From: Eimeria necatrix | Lineage: Eukaryota; Apicomplexa; Conoidasida; Eucoccidiorida; Eimeriidae | Reading direction: 5' to 3' | DNA: 64,000 bases | NCBI RefSeq assembly: GCF_000499385.1 | Contig: NW_013654523.1 | Coordinates: forward strand, 57,191 to 121,190 | Shown: one piece after another, positions 36,401 to 46,175 of the stretch | Layout: every line of letters begins with the position of its first letter | Numbering within the stretch: the first letter of the stretch is position 1 | Position numbers and translations under genes: made by a program | Notes under the pieces: generated by a model | The model's database searches: none | The model's input: the letters and a program-made list of their open reading frames with translations, nothing else | What the model was told of the DNA's origin: nothing

Positions 36401-39362
36401 TCAGCCAGTTGCCCTTCACTTCAGGAAAGGGCAGCAGGTGCAGCAGTAGCAGCAACTACAGTAGCCCCTGCTGCTGATGCTGCTGCTTTCGCTGCTGCTG
36501 CTGCTGCACCTTCCAGTTTCACCACGGTCGAAATAAGCACGCCTGCCACGGATTCGTCTTGCATGGAGCAGGAAGTGCAGGAGCAGCAGCACCATCAGCA
36601 ACAGCAGCAAGGGCAAATGCAAGTGCCAGCACTAAGCAGCAGTACATACAGAATGTGAGAGCTCGCTTCTTTTGCTGCTCCTTGTCTTTAGCCACATTGT
36701 CCCACATCATGCATTTGGTACTGATGCTGGTGCTGCTGCCGGTGCTGCTGCTACAAAGGTGAGGGTAGAGGGTGTGTGTGTGGTGGGCTTGTGAGCCGCA
36801 GCGACGCATCGGAGGCCTTCATTCCGCTAATGGTCAGTTGCTGTCGACGAGGGTTTGAGGTATAGACATTAAGCTTTGTGCACCAGGATCTAGGGTTAAG
36901 GGTTTAGGGTTCACGGCGCGCTTGTGTTTCTCAGCCTGAGCACCTCCAGAATTTGGCAGCGATCGTGCAACAGACGGTTCATCCTGCTATTTCTCGAGCC
37001 ATGGTGCTGGCAGAGCAAGCAGCAGCAGCAGCTGCTGCCGTTGCTGCTGCCGTTGGTGCATCGCCTGCTGCTGATGCTGCGGCTACCACTGTGTCTTTGT
37101 CTCCCAATCCTGAACAATCGCCTACTGCCCCAGAAGCAAGCCTTGACTTCAACGAGCCAAAGGCAGCAGCACGAGCAACAGCAACAGCAACGGCAAAGGC
37201 GACTGCTGCAGCAACGACGGCAGCAACAGCATCGGCAGCAACGACTTCAGCAGCATCAACAGCAACGGCAACAACAGCAGCAAGAGCAGCATGCGCTGTG
37301 CGCCGGATGTCGGCAGATCTCTTGGCTGTCAGTGACTCCGTGTGTAAGGTTTCACGGGTCCTCACGTTGCTGCTGCTTTCCTGCCTGCTGCCTTTATTTC
37401 TCCTTGCTTCGCTTACCTTGCTGCTGCAGTGGCTGTTGCTACTGCTGCAGGTGAGCTTGCTGCAGAGCTGGACTCCACAGCAGCATGCACCGAGTTGCTT
37501 CTGTCAGATACATCTGAGCTCAGCGCTGCGAGCGTCGCTTCGCTGCGGCGGAGGCACCGCAAGGTCAGTCACTGCTGCTGTTTTTGTTGTTGCTGCTGCT
37601 CTTGCTGCTGCTGTTGCTCTTGTTGCTGCTGTTGCTCTCGTTGTTGTTGCTTTTTCTGCTGCTGCTGCTGCAGGTTTGGTTGGAGCCAGTTCAGCAAGAA
37701 CTGAAAGGCCCTTATTTCACTTTTCTGTACTAACTTTTTTGTCACTACTGCTGCTACCTCTGCCGTTGCTGCTGCTGAAGCTGCACAGACTTGGTCGCTG
37801 CGCGTTTGAGGTGGTGCAGGCAGAGCATCAAATTGACTTCCTTTTAAAGCGCTGCAGAGAGGCGCGTGTAGTAGCGCAAAATTTCAGGTCAGCTATCCAT
37901 CACGACGAACAGCAGCAGCAGCAGCAGCAGCACTACGATCCTCTTCAGCAGCAGAACAACAGTAACAACAAGACTCATCGCAATAAGACGTGTACTTTGT
38001 CTTTTTCTCCGTAGGCGGCAGATGACGGGAGGTTTCTGGTTGGGTGAAGGCGCTAGGGTTGCTGCATTGCAGCTGCCTGGCTTTGCTGCTGCTGCACCGG
38101 CTCAGCTGCTGCCAGCCTCTTCTTCTGATCTTGCGGACGCTGCTACAGGTCATCAGCAGAAAAGGGAGCACCAATCTCTCATCACTCCCAAGGCAGCCGG
38201 CGGCTTTGCTGTTTGGTGGGCCTCACGCGACGCCAAATCAGCAGTAGCAGCAGTAACAAGAGCGCCTTCAGCAGCCGCAACAGACTCCATCTATACAGAC
38301 CCTGCGTGTCTGTGCCGCTGCTGCATCCGCACTTCTGCTGCTATTTCTGAGGCAGCAGCAGGAGCGAGCACCAGCAGCAGGAGCAGCAGCGCCGTAACAT
38401 TCCCCGCAGCGTGGATAGACAGCTGGCTGCTCTCTTTCAGCCCACAAGACAGCAGCAGCAACCCCCAGCCGCAGAGTCTGTTTCGCTCGGGGGAACCTCA
38501 GGAGGCCCCCCTAGAGGGGGCCCCCCTGACAGTTGGCAGCTCGGAGCTCCAAGACATTTCGGCTATCAGCCCCACAGAGGTTTGTGCTGCAGTCACGTGC
38601 GGCGGTGAGCCAACGCTGCTGCTGCTGCAGCAACCGGAGCAGCAACGCCAGAGGCAACGGCAGGAGCTGTGTGCGGTCGTCAGGAAGCTGCAGGGCTTCT
38701 CGGGAACTTGGGGTAGCACGCCAACGGACTTGCAGCTGTTTACTGAGTATCAATCTGTGGGTCTTTGCTTGAGCAAAATTGTTTCATCTTTCCTTCGCAA
38801 GTGTTTTGTATTGTTTGTTTCTTTCTGTTGGGCTGTGTGTGTGGCCTGCTGCCGCTGCTCAACTTCTACGTTTTCTATTTCTAATTGTGCTGCTGTGACT
38901 GCTGCTGCATGCGCCACTTCTGCTGCTATTTCCCTTGCTGCCCCTTTGGCTTCGCTCCACTCGCTGCAGCTGCTGCTGTGAATGTGATTGCTGCAGCGGA
39001 AGGCCGCTGTCACTTCGGCTTCCTTGGGTCGGTTCTGCTTTGTGCTGCTCGAGGAGCCAGAGAGGAGCTGCACCAACATCTAGGAAACGAATTTGAATCT
39101 GTTTTAGCTGTTAGCGCGGGGGCGACTGAGAGTTTAGGTTTCAGGGTATATGATTATTAAGAATGTTGCCAGCGCCACTATAACGAACACAACAAATAGC
39201 TAAATGGCTCCTCGTTGCTCGCTGGTTCTTCATTGTTTACTGCCAACTTCTCTTCTAGCTAAGTACAACCCCAGTGGAATTGCAGCAAGTCTTGTTGCCC
39301 GCGCGTTGAAACGCCCAAGACCAATTCTAGAAAAGAGTGTATTGAAGCAGCTGTTCTGGTAA
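33426..39362 (+). CDS. large Q/A-rich protein, APC4-like (anaphase-promoting complex subunit 4)
   Basis: Exons: 33426-33965, 34051-36027, 36158-36654, 36692-36758, 36935-37343, 37430-37563, 37674-37726, 37789-37887, 38015-38760, 38970-39137, 39259-39362; all phases close, giving 1597 residues. The smallest introns and the 37674/37789 exons are the least certain. Similarity to APC4 is from order and pattern, not strong motifs: a WD40-like strand set (WLAVGLNCGGLMLLGGRDGS), a strand segment HVRTVCLSPSLDCLAFLL, then helices LPVILQNVAAALLLMEAAEN and HLQNLAAIVQQTVHPAISR as in the APC4 long domain, and QIDFLLKRCREARVVAQNF. APC4 scaffolds the E3 ligase that drives mitotic exit. Poly-Gln, poly-Ser and poly-Ala inserts make the protein about twice the usual APC4 length. 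It could be another WD40 protein; the gene itself is more certain than the name. Confidence 0.75.
36655..36691 (+). other. candidate 37-base intron
   Basis: GTGAGA donor, pyrimidine-rich body and TTTAG acceptor within 37 bases. Removing it joins two exons with matching phase and gives a frame that continues to the next exon. Unusually short; if it is not an intron, the model around 36650-36760 must change. Confidence 0.35.
36890..36911. repeat. telomere-like TTTAGGG repeat in intron
   Basis: About three degenerate TTTAGGG units just before the acceptor at 36934 of the APC4-like gene. Confidence 0.75.
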
Positions 39363-39456
39363 ATGCCACAAGCTGTAGGCTGCTCAAAAAGAGTGGATGG
39401 GGAGTCGAATGCATTGATTATTTAATACACTTCACCTCTCAAGCGGAGGGAGACAT

Positions 39457-39538
39457 GACAACGTGGCCGAGTGGTTAAGGCGGTGCCCTGCTAAGGCATT
39501 GGGTTCTGCCCGCGTAGGTTCGAATCCTGCCGTTGTCG
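39457..39538 (+). tRNA. tRNA-Ser (anticodon GCU)
   Basis: An 82-base cloverleaf: acceptor GACAACG/CGTTGTC with discriminator G at 39538, A-box TGGCCGAGTGGT, anticodon stem GTGCC/GGCAT around loop CTGCTAA (anticodon GCT at 39490-39492, reading AGC/AGU), a long variable arm as expected for serine, and B-box GGTTCGAATCC. TTTT at 39540-39543 fits a pol III terminator. No intron. The flanks (39363-39456 and 39539-39955) show nothing else. Confidence 0.96.
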
Positions 39539-39955
39539 CTTTTAAATTTTCAGATATCCCACGGCAAACTGTATGAATCTCTTTTTTTGTCATATAATGA
39601 AGTTTATCAAGTGAGAACTTGGGGTCATTTGTCTGCTTCACATTTCTCGGAGTAGCTGAACTGGCAAGTGCAGACGACGCCGGGCGCTGAGGGGCCCCAC
39701 ATTCTCTCTCGTGATATCCGACGTTGAATCGTTTTTTTTCACATTTTCCCCATTTAAAAGCATCGTTTTTATTCTTTTCGTTTTCAAGACACTTTATGCT
39801 ATCCCAGTGTGTTCAGCGAGCTTCCCTTCCCCAGTTAAGGGGGCTTACTTAAAGTTTCTGGCTTCACGTTTGGTTAACCTGTAAACTATCTCTTCTGCGT
39901 TTTCGTCTTTTGGCTGAACACCAAGGTGCCCACCTGAATCAACTTTCGCGTTCCT

Positions 39956-39969
39956 GGTGTACATACACC
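39956..39969. promoter_or_regulatory. palindromic motif before the glutaredoxin ATG
   Basis: GGTGTACATACACC, 54 bases upstream of the ATG at 40024. Arms GGTGTA and TACACC are exact complements. Same motif family as at 33405, 45122 and elsewhere. Confidence 0.45.
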
Positions 39970-40023
39970 CGAGCGCTTGCGTGGGATTCGCTACCGACGA
40001 GTTCACTGGGGCGGCGACTGCTC

Positions 40024-40936
40024 ATGAGAGAAGCAAGTCGGCAGCTGCTGCTGCCGCCTCCTCAACTACAGCTCCTGCTGCCGCATCTTGTTCTGCTGCT
40101 GCTGCTGCAGCTGCCTGCGTCCACAGTAGGCTATTCCGTCCGCAGCTCTCTTAGCCTTAACTTCTTTCCCACGGATCAGTCTTCAAAACCCGCCTCTCCC
40201 TTATTAAGTCGTAGAAATCTCTCTAAAGGTGACTCTCAGCGTTTTTCGGGTCCCTCGTCGGCCCTAAAGTCAGTTAATTTATTAAGTCGTGGGGGGGAAT
40301 CGAACGCTGGTCCCCCTGCAGTATCACCTGAGGCGCTGCAAAGGGTAGAGGACTTGGTAAAGAAAAACAAACTTTTTGTCCTTCTCAAGGGCACCCCTGA
40401 CGAGCCCCAGTGCGGCTTCAGCAGGGTCACGGTGCAGGCGCTCCAGGCAAGTCTCCACAACTCAGGGTTTAGGGTTTCGGCTTTCTAGGGTTTAGGGCTG
40501 ATGTCTGGGACTTTGGGGTTGGGTTTTAGAAGTATGCGAAACTGAGTTGTGTTTTAATCAGGTCCTTCAGTTTGTTCGCGATTTCTCATCCCCTGCAGCT
40601 GCGCGTTTTTCTTGACCAGTTCTCTGCCCCTAGCCCGCAGCGGCTCTGTAGGGTTTAGAGTTTAGGGTTTAGGGTTTAGGGTTTAGGGTTGTGTGCCAGG
40701 CATGCGGGGTGGAGAAAATCCCATACTTCGACGTATTGTCGGACCCGGAGCTGCGGGAAGCTGCAAAAGTATTTGGCCAGTGGCAGACCTTCCCTCAGGT
40801 GTACGTAAACCAGGAGCTAATCGGGGGCTGCGATATCATTTTGGAAATGTTCAGAAATCAATCCCTACATCAGCTTTTAAAGGATCACAATCTCGTAGAG
40901 CCCGCAAACCCTGAGCCTCAATCTACAGGCGCGTAG
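40024..40936 (+). CDS. monothiol glutaredoxin (CGFS type), organelle-targeted
   Basis: Exons 40024-40446 and 40700-40936; the phase-0 junction gives 219 residues. The family binds a [2Fe-2S] cluster with glutathione and delivers Fe-S clusters. Visible: VEDLVKKNKLFVLLKGTPD, then the active site PQCGFSRVTVQALQ; exon 2 starts ACGVEKIPYFDVLSDPELRE and has the cis-Pro TFPQVYVN and GGCDIILEM, all standard. The first 40 residues hold a Leu-rich hydrophobic stretch followed by a long Ser/Arg-rich, acid-poor segment of about 80 residues. That is what a bipartite apicoplast leader looks like, although a mitochondrial Grx5 role is possible. The intron begins GCAAGT rather than GT and carries TTTAGGG repeats up to 10 bases from its acceptor. 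An open frame extends upstream of the ATG without another methionine. Confidence 0.92.
40479..40690. repeat. telomere-like repeats in the glutaredoxin intron
   Basis: Degenerate TTTAGGG units near 40462-40495 and a cleaner run of about five units at 40648-40690, just upstream of the splice acceptor at 40698-40699. Confidence 0.85.
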
Positions 40937-41290
40937 CCACCCCACCGTTCTACCCTGCACCCCAAACCCGAAACCACTGCCGGCACTGTAGTGGCCAAGG
41001 CAGAGTGTAGGGTTTAGGGTTTAGGGCTGGCTGGGCTCATGCTGACAGGCACAAGCACCAGCCGAGAGTTTAAATGAGAACCTTCAGCAGGCGCACGTCC
41101 TCCAAAGGGCAGCAGCACAAAGTCCCCGTCGGGCTTTCTGGAGACAGAAAGAAACACAAAAAGAACAAAAGCAAACAAAGATGGGCCTTTTTCGGATTGT
41201 TATGCTGCAGTAGTACATACGGAATGGGTTTAGGGTCTGCGGATGCAGCTTACGGGCTGCCGGGCGGTTTTCGCTGTTAGATATTTGCTC

Positions 41291-41320
41291 TGAGGGTTTA
41301 GGGTTTAGGGTTTAGGGTCT
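41291..41320. repeat. telomere-like TTTAGGG run
   Basis: Three to four consecutive GGTTTAG units in the intergenic region downstream of the glutaredoxin gene. Confidence 0.85.
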
Positions 41321-41456
41321 AGGTCTGACATTGGCGCAAAATCGTGCTGCTTGTCTTTCTCCTCTGCAGCCTCTACAGTATCAGCGAGCCGATTCAGTAG
41401 AGTGGCCTGCAGACTCCACAGCTCAGCTGTACGTACACCTCAACTATTTCGTCTAA

Positions 41457-41490
41457 ACTAGCTAGCTAGCTAGCTCCCTAGATAGCTAGC
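41457..41490. repeat. (CTAG)n microsatellite
   Basis: Four to five GCTA/CTAG units, an interruption, then three more; self-complementary, so it can form hairpins. A second short run lies near 41598-41609. Confidence 0.8.
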
Positions 41491-41697
41491 TGACGAAGCA
41501 GGCTATCTTTTCGGCTAGAAAACTGGTTGGCTGGCCAGTGAAGTCCGCTGCTGGCCAGTCCGTTGCGGCTCGCACTCGAGTCCGCCTCCTTCTCAGCTAG
41601 CTAGCTAGTCCGAAAACTGAATTTGTGGCTAGCTGGGTAGATGTCCATGCAGCTGTGTAAGTACGTGAGCATAGCGGGCTGGAAAAATTCCTTCGTT

Positions 41698-43096
41698 TCA
41701 GCTTGGCCAAGCATTTACCTGATTTACTGCAGCGAAAGCTTTTTGCTGCTGCTGCTGCACTTGCTGCGGCAGCTGCGCTTGCTGCTGCTGCGGCGCTTGC
41801 TGCTGCTGCTGCACTTGCTGTTGCTGCTGCACTTGCTGTTGCTGCTGCACCGGCTGCTGCTGTTGGGCTGGCTGCTGCTGCTGCAGTTGCTGCTGCTGCG
41901 CTTGTAACTGCCGCTGCGCTTGCAACTGCTGCTGCGCTTGCTGCTGTATCTGCTGCTGCAAGAGCCGCTGCGCTCGGGCATACAGACAGTCCGCAGCTTC
42001 TCGGATCTCTTTGGGCTTCCTGAGCTGCCACTGTTGCTGCAGCAGCCACTGTCGGAACTCTTTGACTGGGACGCCGCGCAACTTCTGCTGAGCATCTGCT
42101 ACAGCTGCGGCATCTTTGTTTTGCTGCTGCTCTGCAGCAGCAGCTGCTGCAGCTGCTGAAGCAGCCGTTGCAGTTGCACGGCCTTTCGTTGCTGCTGTTC
42201 CGCTTGACGTTTTGAGAGAAGCAGAGAGTGCAGGATTTGGTGGGGCTGCTGCTGTTGCTGCTGCTAATGCTTCCGTTTTTTTCTTGGCTTCTTCAATGCT
42301 ATTGCATATGTAAGCCTCAAGCGCGGAGGAAGCAGCAGCAGACAAAGACAAACCAATGAACCTCTTGTCTTGCTGCAGCTCACTGCAAAAGCGTCGGCAT
42401 TCGTTCCACGGGATTATGGCTGCGTCTGCTGCAGCTGCTGCAGCTGCTGCTGTTTCGGTTGGTTGCCTAGACGCCGTCATGCGGCTCGGCCTGCGGGGCC
42501 CAGCTGCTGCAGCACCAGCAGCACTGCCAGCAGCTACTGCTGCTGCAGCAGCAGCTTTGCTGCTTGATTCGCTGGCTGCCAAAGTCTTAAGGTGACCATT
42601 CACCACCTCCAGCTGCCAGGGCTCCAAGGAGCAGCAGCTGCTGCAGCTGCTGCTACTGGAAACGGCCACTCGGCTTGTGGCTCTTTGATGTTTCTGCTGC
42701 TTAGTGTCTGCTTCATTGCGCTTTTGTGTCTTTGTTGGGGGTTCAGGACACAGCAGCTGTTGCTTTAAAGAGGGTCGCAGGTTGTTAATTTCTTCTCTCT
42801 CCTTCTTTGCTGCTGCAGCAGCAAGCAGCGCGAGTCTCTCGTTTTTCGAAAAGCAAACGGAGAACTCGAAGCAGCCGTTTGATACGTAAGATGCAGCCGC
42901 GGCGGCGTCCTTTTGCTGCTGCTGCTGCAGCAGCAGCTGCTGCTGCCGCTCCTGCTGCTGCTTCGAAAAATTACGCCTAGGCGTGGCGGCCGGAAGCCCA
43001 GCAGCAGTGAGTTGTCTCTCTTCTTTTTCAACTGGCAGCAAATCCAGCAGGCGCAGCTCACGGCAGGCTTGTGCAACTCGGGGTCTTCAGAGTCAC

Positions 43097-43128
<32 letters not shown>

Positions 43129-44200
43129 GCGCAGCAGATCTTTTGTGCAGCAATTCAAGCTGTTGCTTCCAGCCGAGCTTATGGGCAGCAGCAGAAGCTG
43201 TAACGAGTAGAGCAGCAGCCCATGAGCTTGGGTGGAAACTGCAGCCTCAGCTATATCACAAGAAGGCAGTTGCACTGCTATGTCGCCGTTGCTGCTGCTC
43301 TAGCCTTTTCCTGTGCCCGCGGTGCTGCACCAGGAGCTGCTGCAGCAGCTGCTGCAGCAGCTGCTGCTGCCGCTGCTGCCGGTGCGCCTACCTGTACAGA
43401 GTCTCAGCAGCCACTGGATTGTCCTTGAGGTTAAGCTGGGAGAGCCTGAGGAAAGAAGCAAGTGTTGTGAGCTGCTGGTTGAGGTCTTGGACTTTGTTGG
43501 CAGCAAGAGAAAGCAGCTCGAGGCTGTTTCTGCTGCTGGGCAGCAGCGGAGCAGCAACCAGCTCGTTGCTGTCTGCGTAAACTTCCTTGAGGCCCCCGCA
43601 AACAGCCAACGCAGCCAAAGACCGCAGCCTGTTGCTGCAGAGCCACACATAGCGCAGCGAGCGCAGGCAGCTCAAGTCTGTGGGCAGCTGCAGCCACCCC
43701 AGCCCGCACAAGTGGGCCTCTTCAACAGCAGCCAGAGAAGCAGCAGTCAGGCCCAGCCGAGACACAGACACAGCACTTCCACCAGCCAACGAGCCTGCTG
43801 CTGCTGCTGCTGTTGCAGTGGCTGCTGCTGCTGCTGCCGTTGTTGTGGCTGCTGCTGCTGCTGCTGTTGCTGTGGCTGCTGCTGCTTGCGCCGCCGTGCT
43901 TCTTGACGCGTTTGTTGGGGCTGCTTCCGCCAAGGAAGCTGTTGGCGTTGGCGCGTGGCTTTCTTCTTTGAGTGCTTCCTCTTCGGCTGCTGCTGTCGTT
44001 GCTGTTGCTGTTGCAGCTGCTGCTGCTGTTGCAGCTGCATCTGAAGCCGCTGCTGCTGCTGCCTCCGGCGCAGCTACTGCTGCAGCGCCACTTGGCTCAG
44101 CGGCCTCGCTGCTGCTGCTGTGCGCCGCCTTGCGGCTGGCTGCTTTATGTTTTTCTGTCATGCTGCTGCTGAGCCTGTAGAGGCTGCTGGGGGCGGGCAA
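41698..44200 (-). CDS. leucine-rich-repeat protein with poly-Ala and poly-Gln flanks, 2 exons
   Basis: Exons 44200-43392 and 43084-41698; the phase-2 junction makes the LRR C-terminal cap continuous (NPVAAETLYRPRVAQACREL, then RLLDLLPVEKEER) and the protein 731 residues long. Residues about 150-270 hold at least four LRRs of the LxxLxxLxLxxNxL type: LRYVWLCSNRLRSL, LKEVYADSNELV, LELLSLAANKVQDL, RLSQLNLKDNPV. The cap resembles SDS22/LRRC-type scaffold proteins, so protein-protein binding is likely; no catalytic motif. The N-terminus is poly-Ala/Thr and the last 100 residues are nearly all Gln. GTAAAT near the 3' end could be a donor, so the C-terminus may differ from the TAA at 41698. Divergent from the TDP2-like gene; a motif copy lies 221 bases before the ATG. 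Confidence 0.87.
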
Positions 44201-45142
44201 AGACTGCAGTGCATTTGAACTTGGTTTTTTTGAAATGAAGTGTGGCCTAGTGAAGACTCAGTTAAGATTTTGTTAATATATTTGATCCAAAATGCAACTA
44301 GAGTGTCGAATCCACAAAGCACTCCCGGTAAATCTCTAGATAGTTGATGCAGGGCCTTCTGGCTCCTAGCTTTATGGCAGCTGAAGCTCTATTGTTCTTT
44401 CGTAGTTTCGAAGTTTCAGCTGTCCGTACACCTGAACTGCAGCTGCAAATGCTGTGAGGTTTGCATACACTTCACTAGCAGCTCAAAAGATTAACATGTC
44501 TCTCCTCCCCTTACACTCCGAATTGCGTTTTTTCTTTTCTTATTTTCGAATTTTAATTGTATGCTATTTAGTCCGCCACTCTTATCGACTGCCAGCCGAC
44601 CTCCAGCTGCTCCTGCTCGTAGCGAGGCCTGGGCAAAAAGCTTTATTCAAAGCTATATTTTTACAAGTGAAAAACCCCAAAATTAAAAAGGAGACAGTAA
44701 GAAACTAGTTTTAGTTCTTTTGTGCAACATATCCTATCGCGAAGAACCACAAGAGCAGAGCCCCATTTCAAGGCCTCGACGCACAGCGCACAGTCGCGGC
44801 CCCTGTCCACCGAAAGCCCGATGCCACTCAATGAAATCAGATAAATGACGAGCAACAGTACATAATAATAAATACAACTTTTACTTAAACAAAGCAGTGC
44901 GGGAAGAACTGTTAATGCATGCAACGGCTAGAGCCAGCTGCAGCACCCCAGTGTGGCATGCCCAAGGGTTTAGGGTTTGCTGTTAGGGAATAACGCCAGC
45001 AGAAACTTCAGGCCTCAGCTTTTCTTTAGAAGATGAAAAAATGAAGGGCTTAGTTCTTCAGGCTGCAGAGGCGCACACAAAGAGCCCGAAGCGCTAAACC
45101 CCAAACGCTGTGTCATTTTCGGGTGTACGGACACCGCAGCGG
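44201..45142. promoter_or_regulatory. divergent promoter region of LRR and TDP2-like genes
   Basis: 942 bases between two divergent start codons. Contains TGTCCGTACACCT at 44421-44433 and GGTGTACGGACACC at 45122-45135, plus a short AGGGTTTAGGG at about 44966-44977. AT-rich in the middle; no coding motif found. The two palindromic copies near the two starts are the only regulatory candidates I can point to. Confidence 0.5.
45122..45135. promoter_or_regulatory. palindromic motif before the TDP2-like ATG
   Basis: GGTGTACGGACACC, seven bases upstream of the ATG at 45143. Arms GGTGT/ACACC are exact; the centre is ACGG. Confidence 0.45.
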
Positions 45143-45807
45143 ATGCTGGGGCAGTCTCGTGTCTGCGCCTTCGTACACTTCTTTGTTTTAGCCTTTTTGC
45201 CCTCCTGTGTCCTCTCCTTTTCAATTATCAAAGATCGCTGCGCCCGCCCCCCCATCTCTGGTGCTGCTGCTGGTTCTACAGCTGCTGCGCGTGCTGCTGC
45301 TTCGGATCTCCCAGTAGCCTGTGCTGCTGCAGCAGCCACTTCCACAGGGAAGCCAATCGGCTATTTGCTGCACGCACCGTGCACACTGATGGAAAGGCAG
45401 CAGCTGCAGCAGCAGCTGCAGCCGCAACAGCCGCAGCAGCAGCAGCAGCAACTGGCGAAGGAGGTAGAGGAAGTACGGCGCATTAGCGCGCAAAGGTACA
45501 AGCAGCACCGGCAACAACAGCAGCAGCTGCTGCAGCAACAGCAACAACACCTGCAGCAGCAGAGGCAATGCCACTCGCAGCAGCAGCTGGCTGCGTCTCC
45601 ACCGCGCCGCTCCCCCGTGCCTGAGCCTGCGCAGCAGCAGCAGCAGCAGCAGCAGCAACTACAACAACAGCCTGAACGGCAGCAGCAACTAACCCAGCTG
45701 CTTCGCAACGATGCTGACCCCATATGCATCAGCAGCAGCGACAGTGAGAACTCAGAGGCAGCTGCGAAATCTGCAGTAGGGAAACTGAAGCAGCTGAACA
45801 GCAGCAG

Positions 45808-45841
<34 letters not shown>

Positions 45842-46142
45842 TCCAGCAGCACCACAAGCAGCTCTAGCAGCAGCAGCAGCAGGAGTAAAGCGGCTAGACC
45901 ATCTGAGTCCCCCAAAGGCAGCAAAAGGAGCGGAATGAAAGACCGCAGCGACGGTGACAACAGCACAAAGAAGCTTGCTCGTGATGGCAGCAGCAGCAAA
46001 AATAGCAGCAACAGCAGCAGCAACAGCGCCGGCAGCGACAGCAGCAACAGCAACAGCAGCAGCAGCAGCGATAGAAGCAGCAAGCAGTTGCACCCTAACT
46101 ACCCCACAGAAGGTGAGGGATGCAGCAAAAGTGAAACGCCGG

Positions 46143-46175
<33 letters not shown>

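Larger units (their letters stand above)
40937..41697. other. convergent intergenic region with telomere-like and CTAG repeats
   Basis: Between the glutaredoxin stop and the LRR gene stop. Holds TTTAGGG runs near 41005-41027 and 41291-41320, a (CTAG)n tract near 41457-41490 with a second short one near 41598-41609, and TGTACGTACACCT at 41428-41440. Frames at 41074-41280 and 42049-41597 have no family motif. Confidence 0.6.

Noticed and set aside
39910..40023. Upstream extension of the glutaredoxin frame to 39910
   Set aside because: It lacks an ATG; the first in-frame methionine at 40024 directly precedes the hydrophobic leader.
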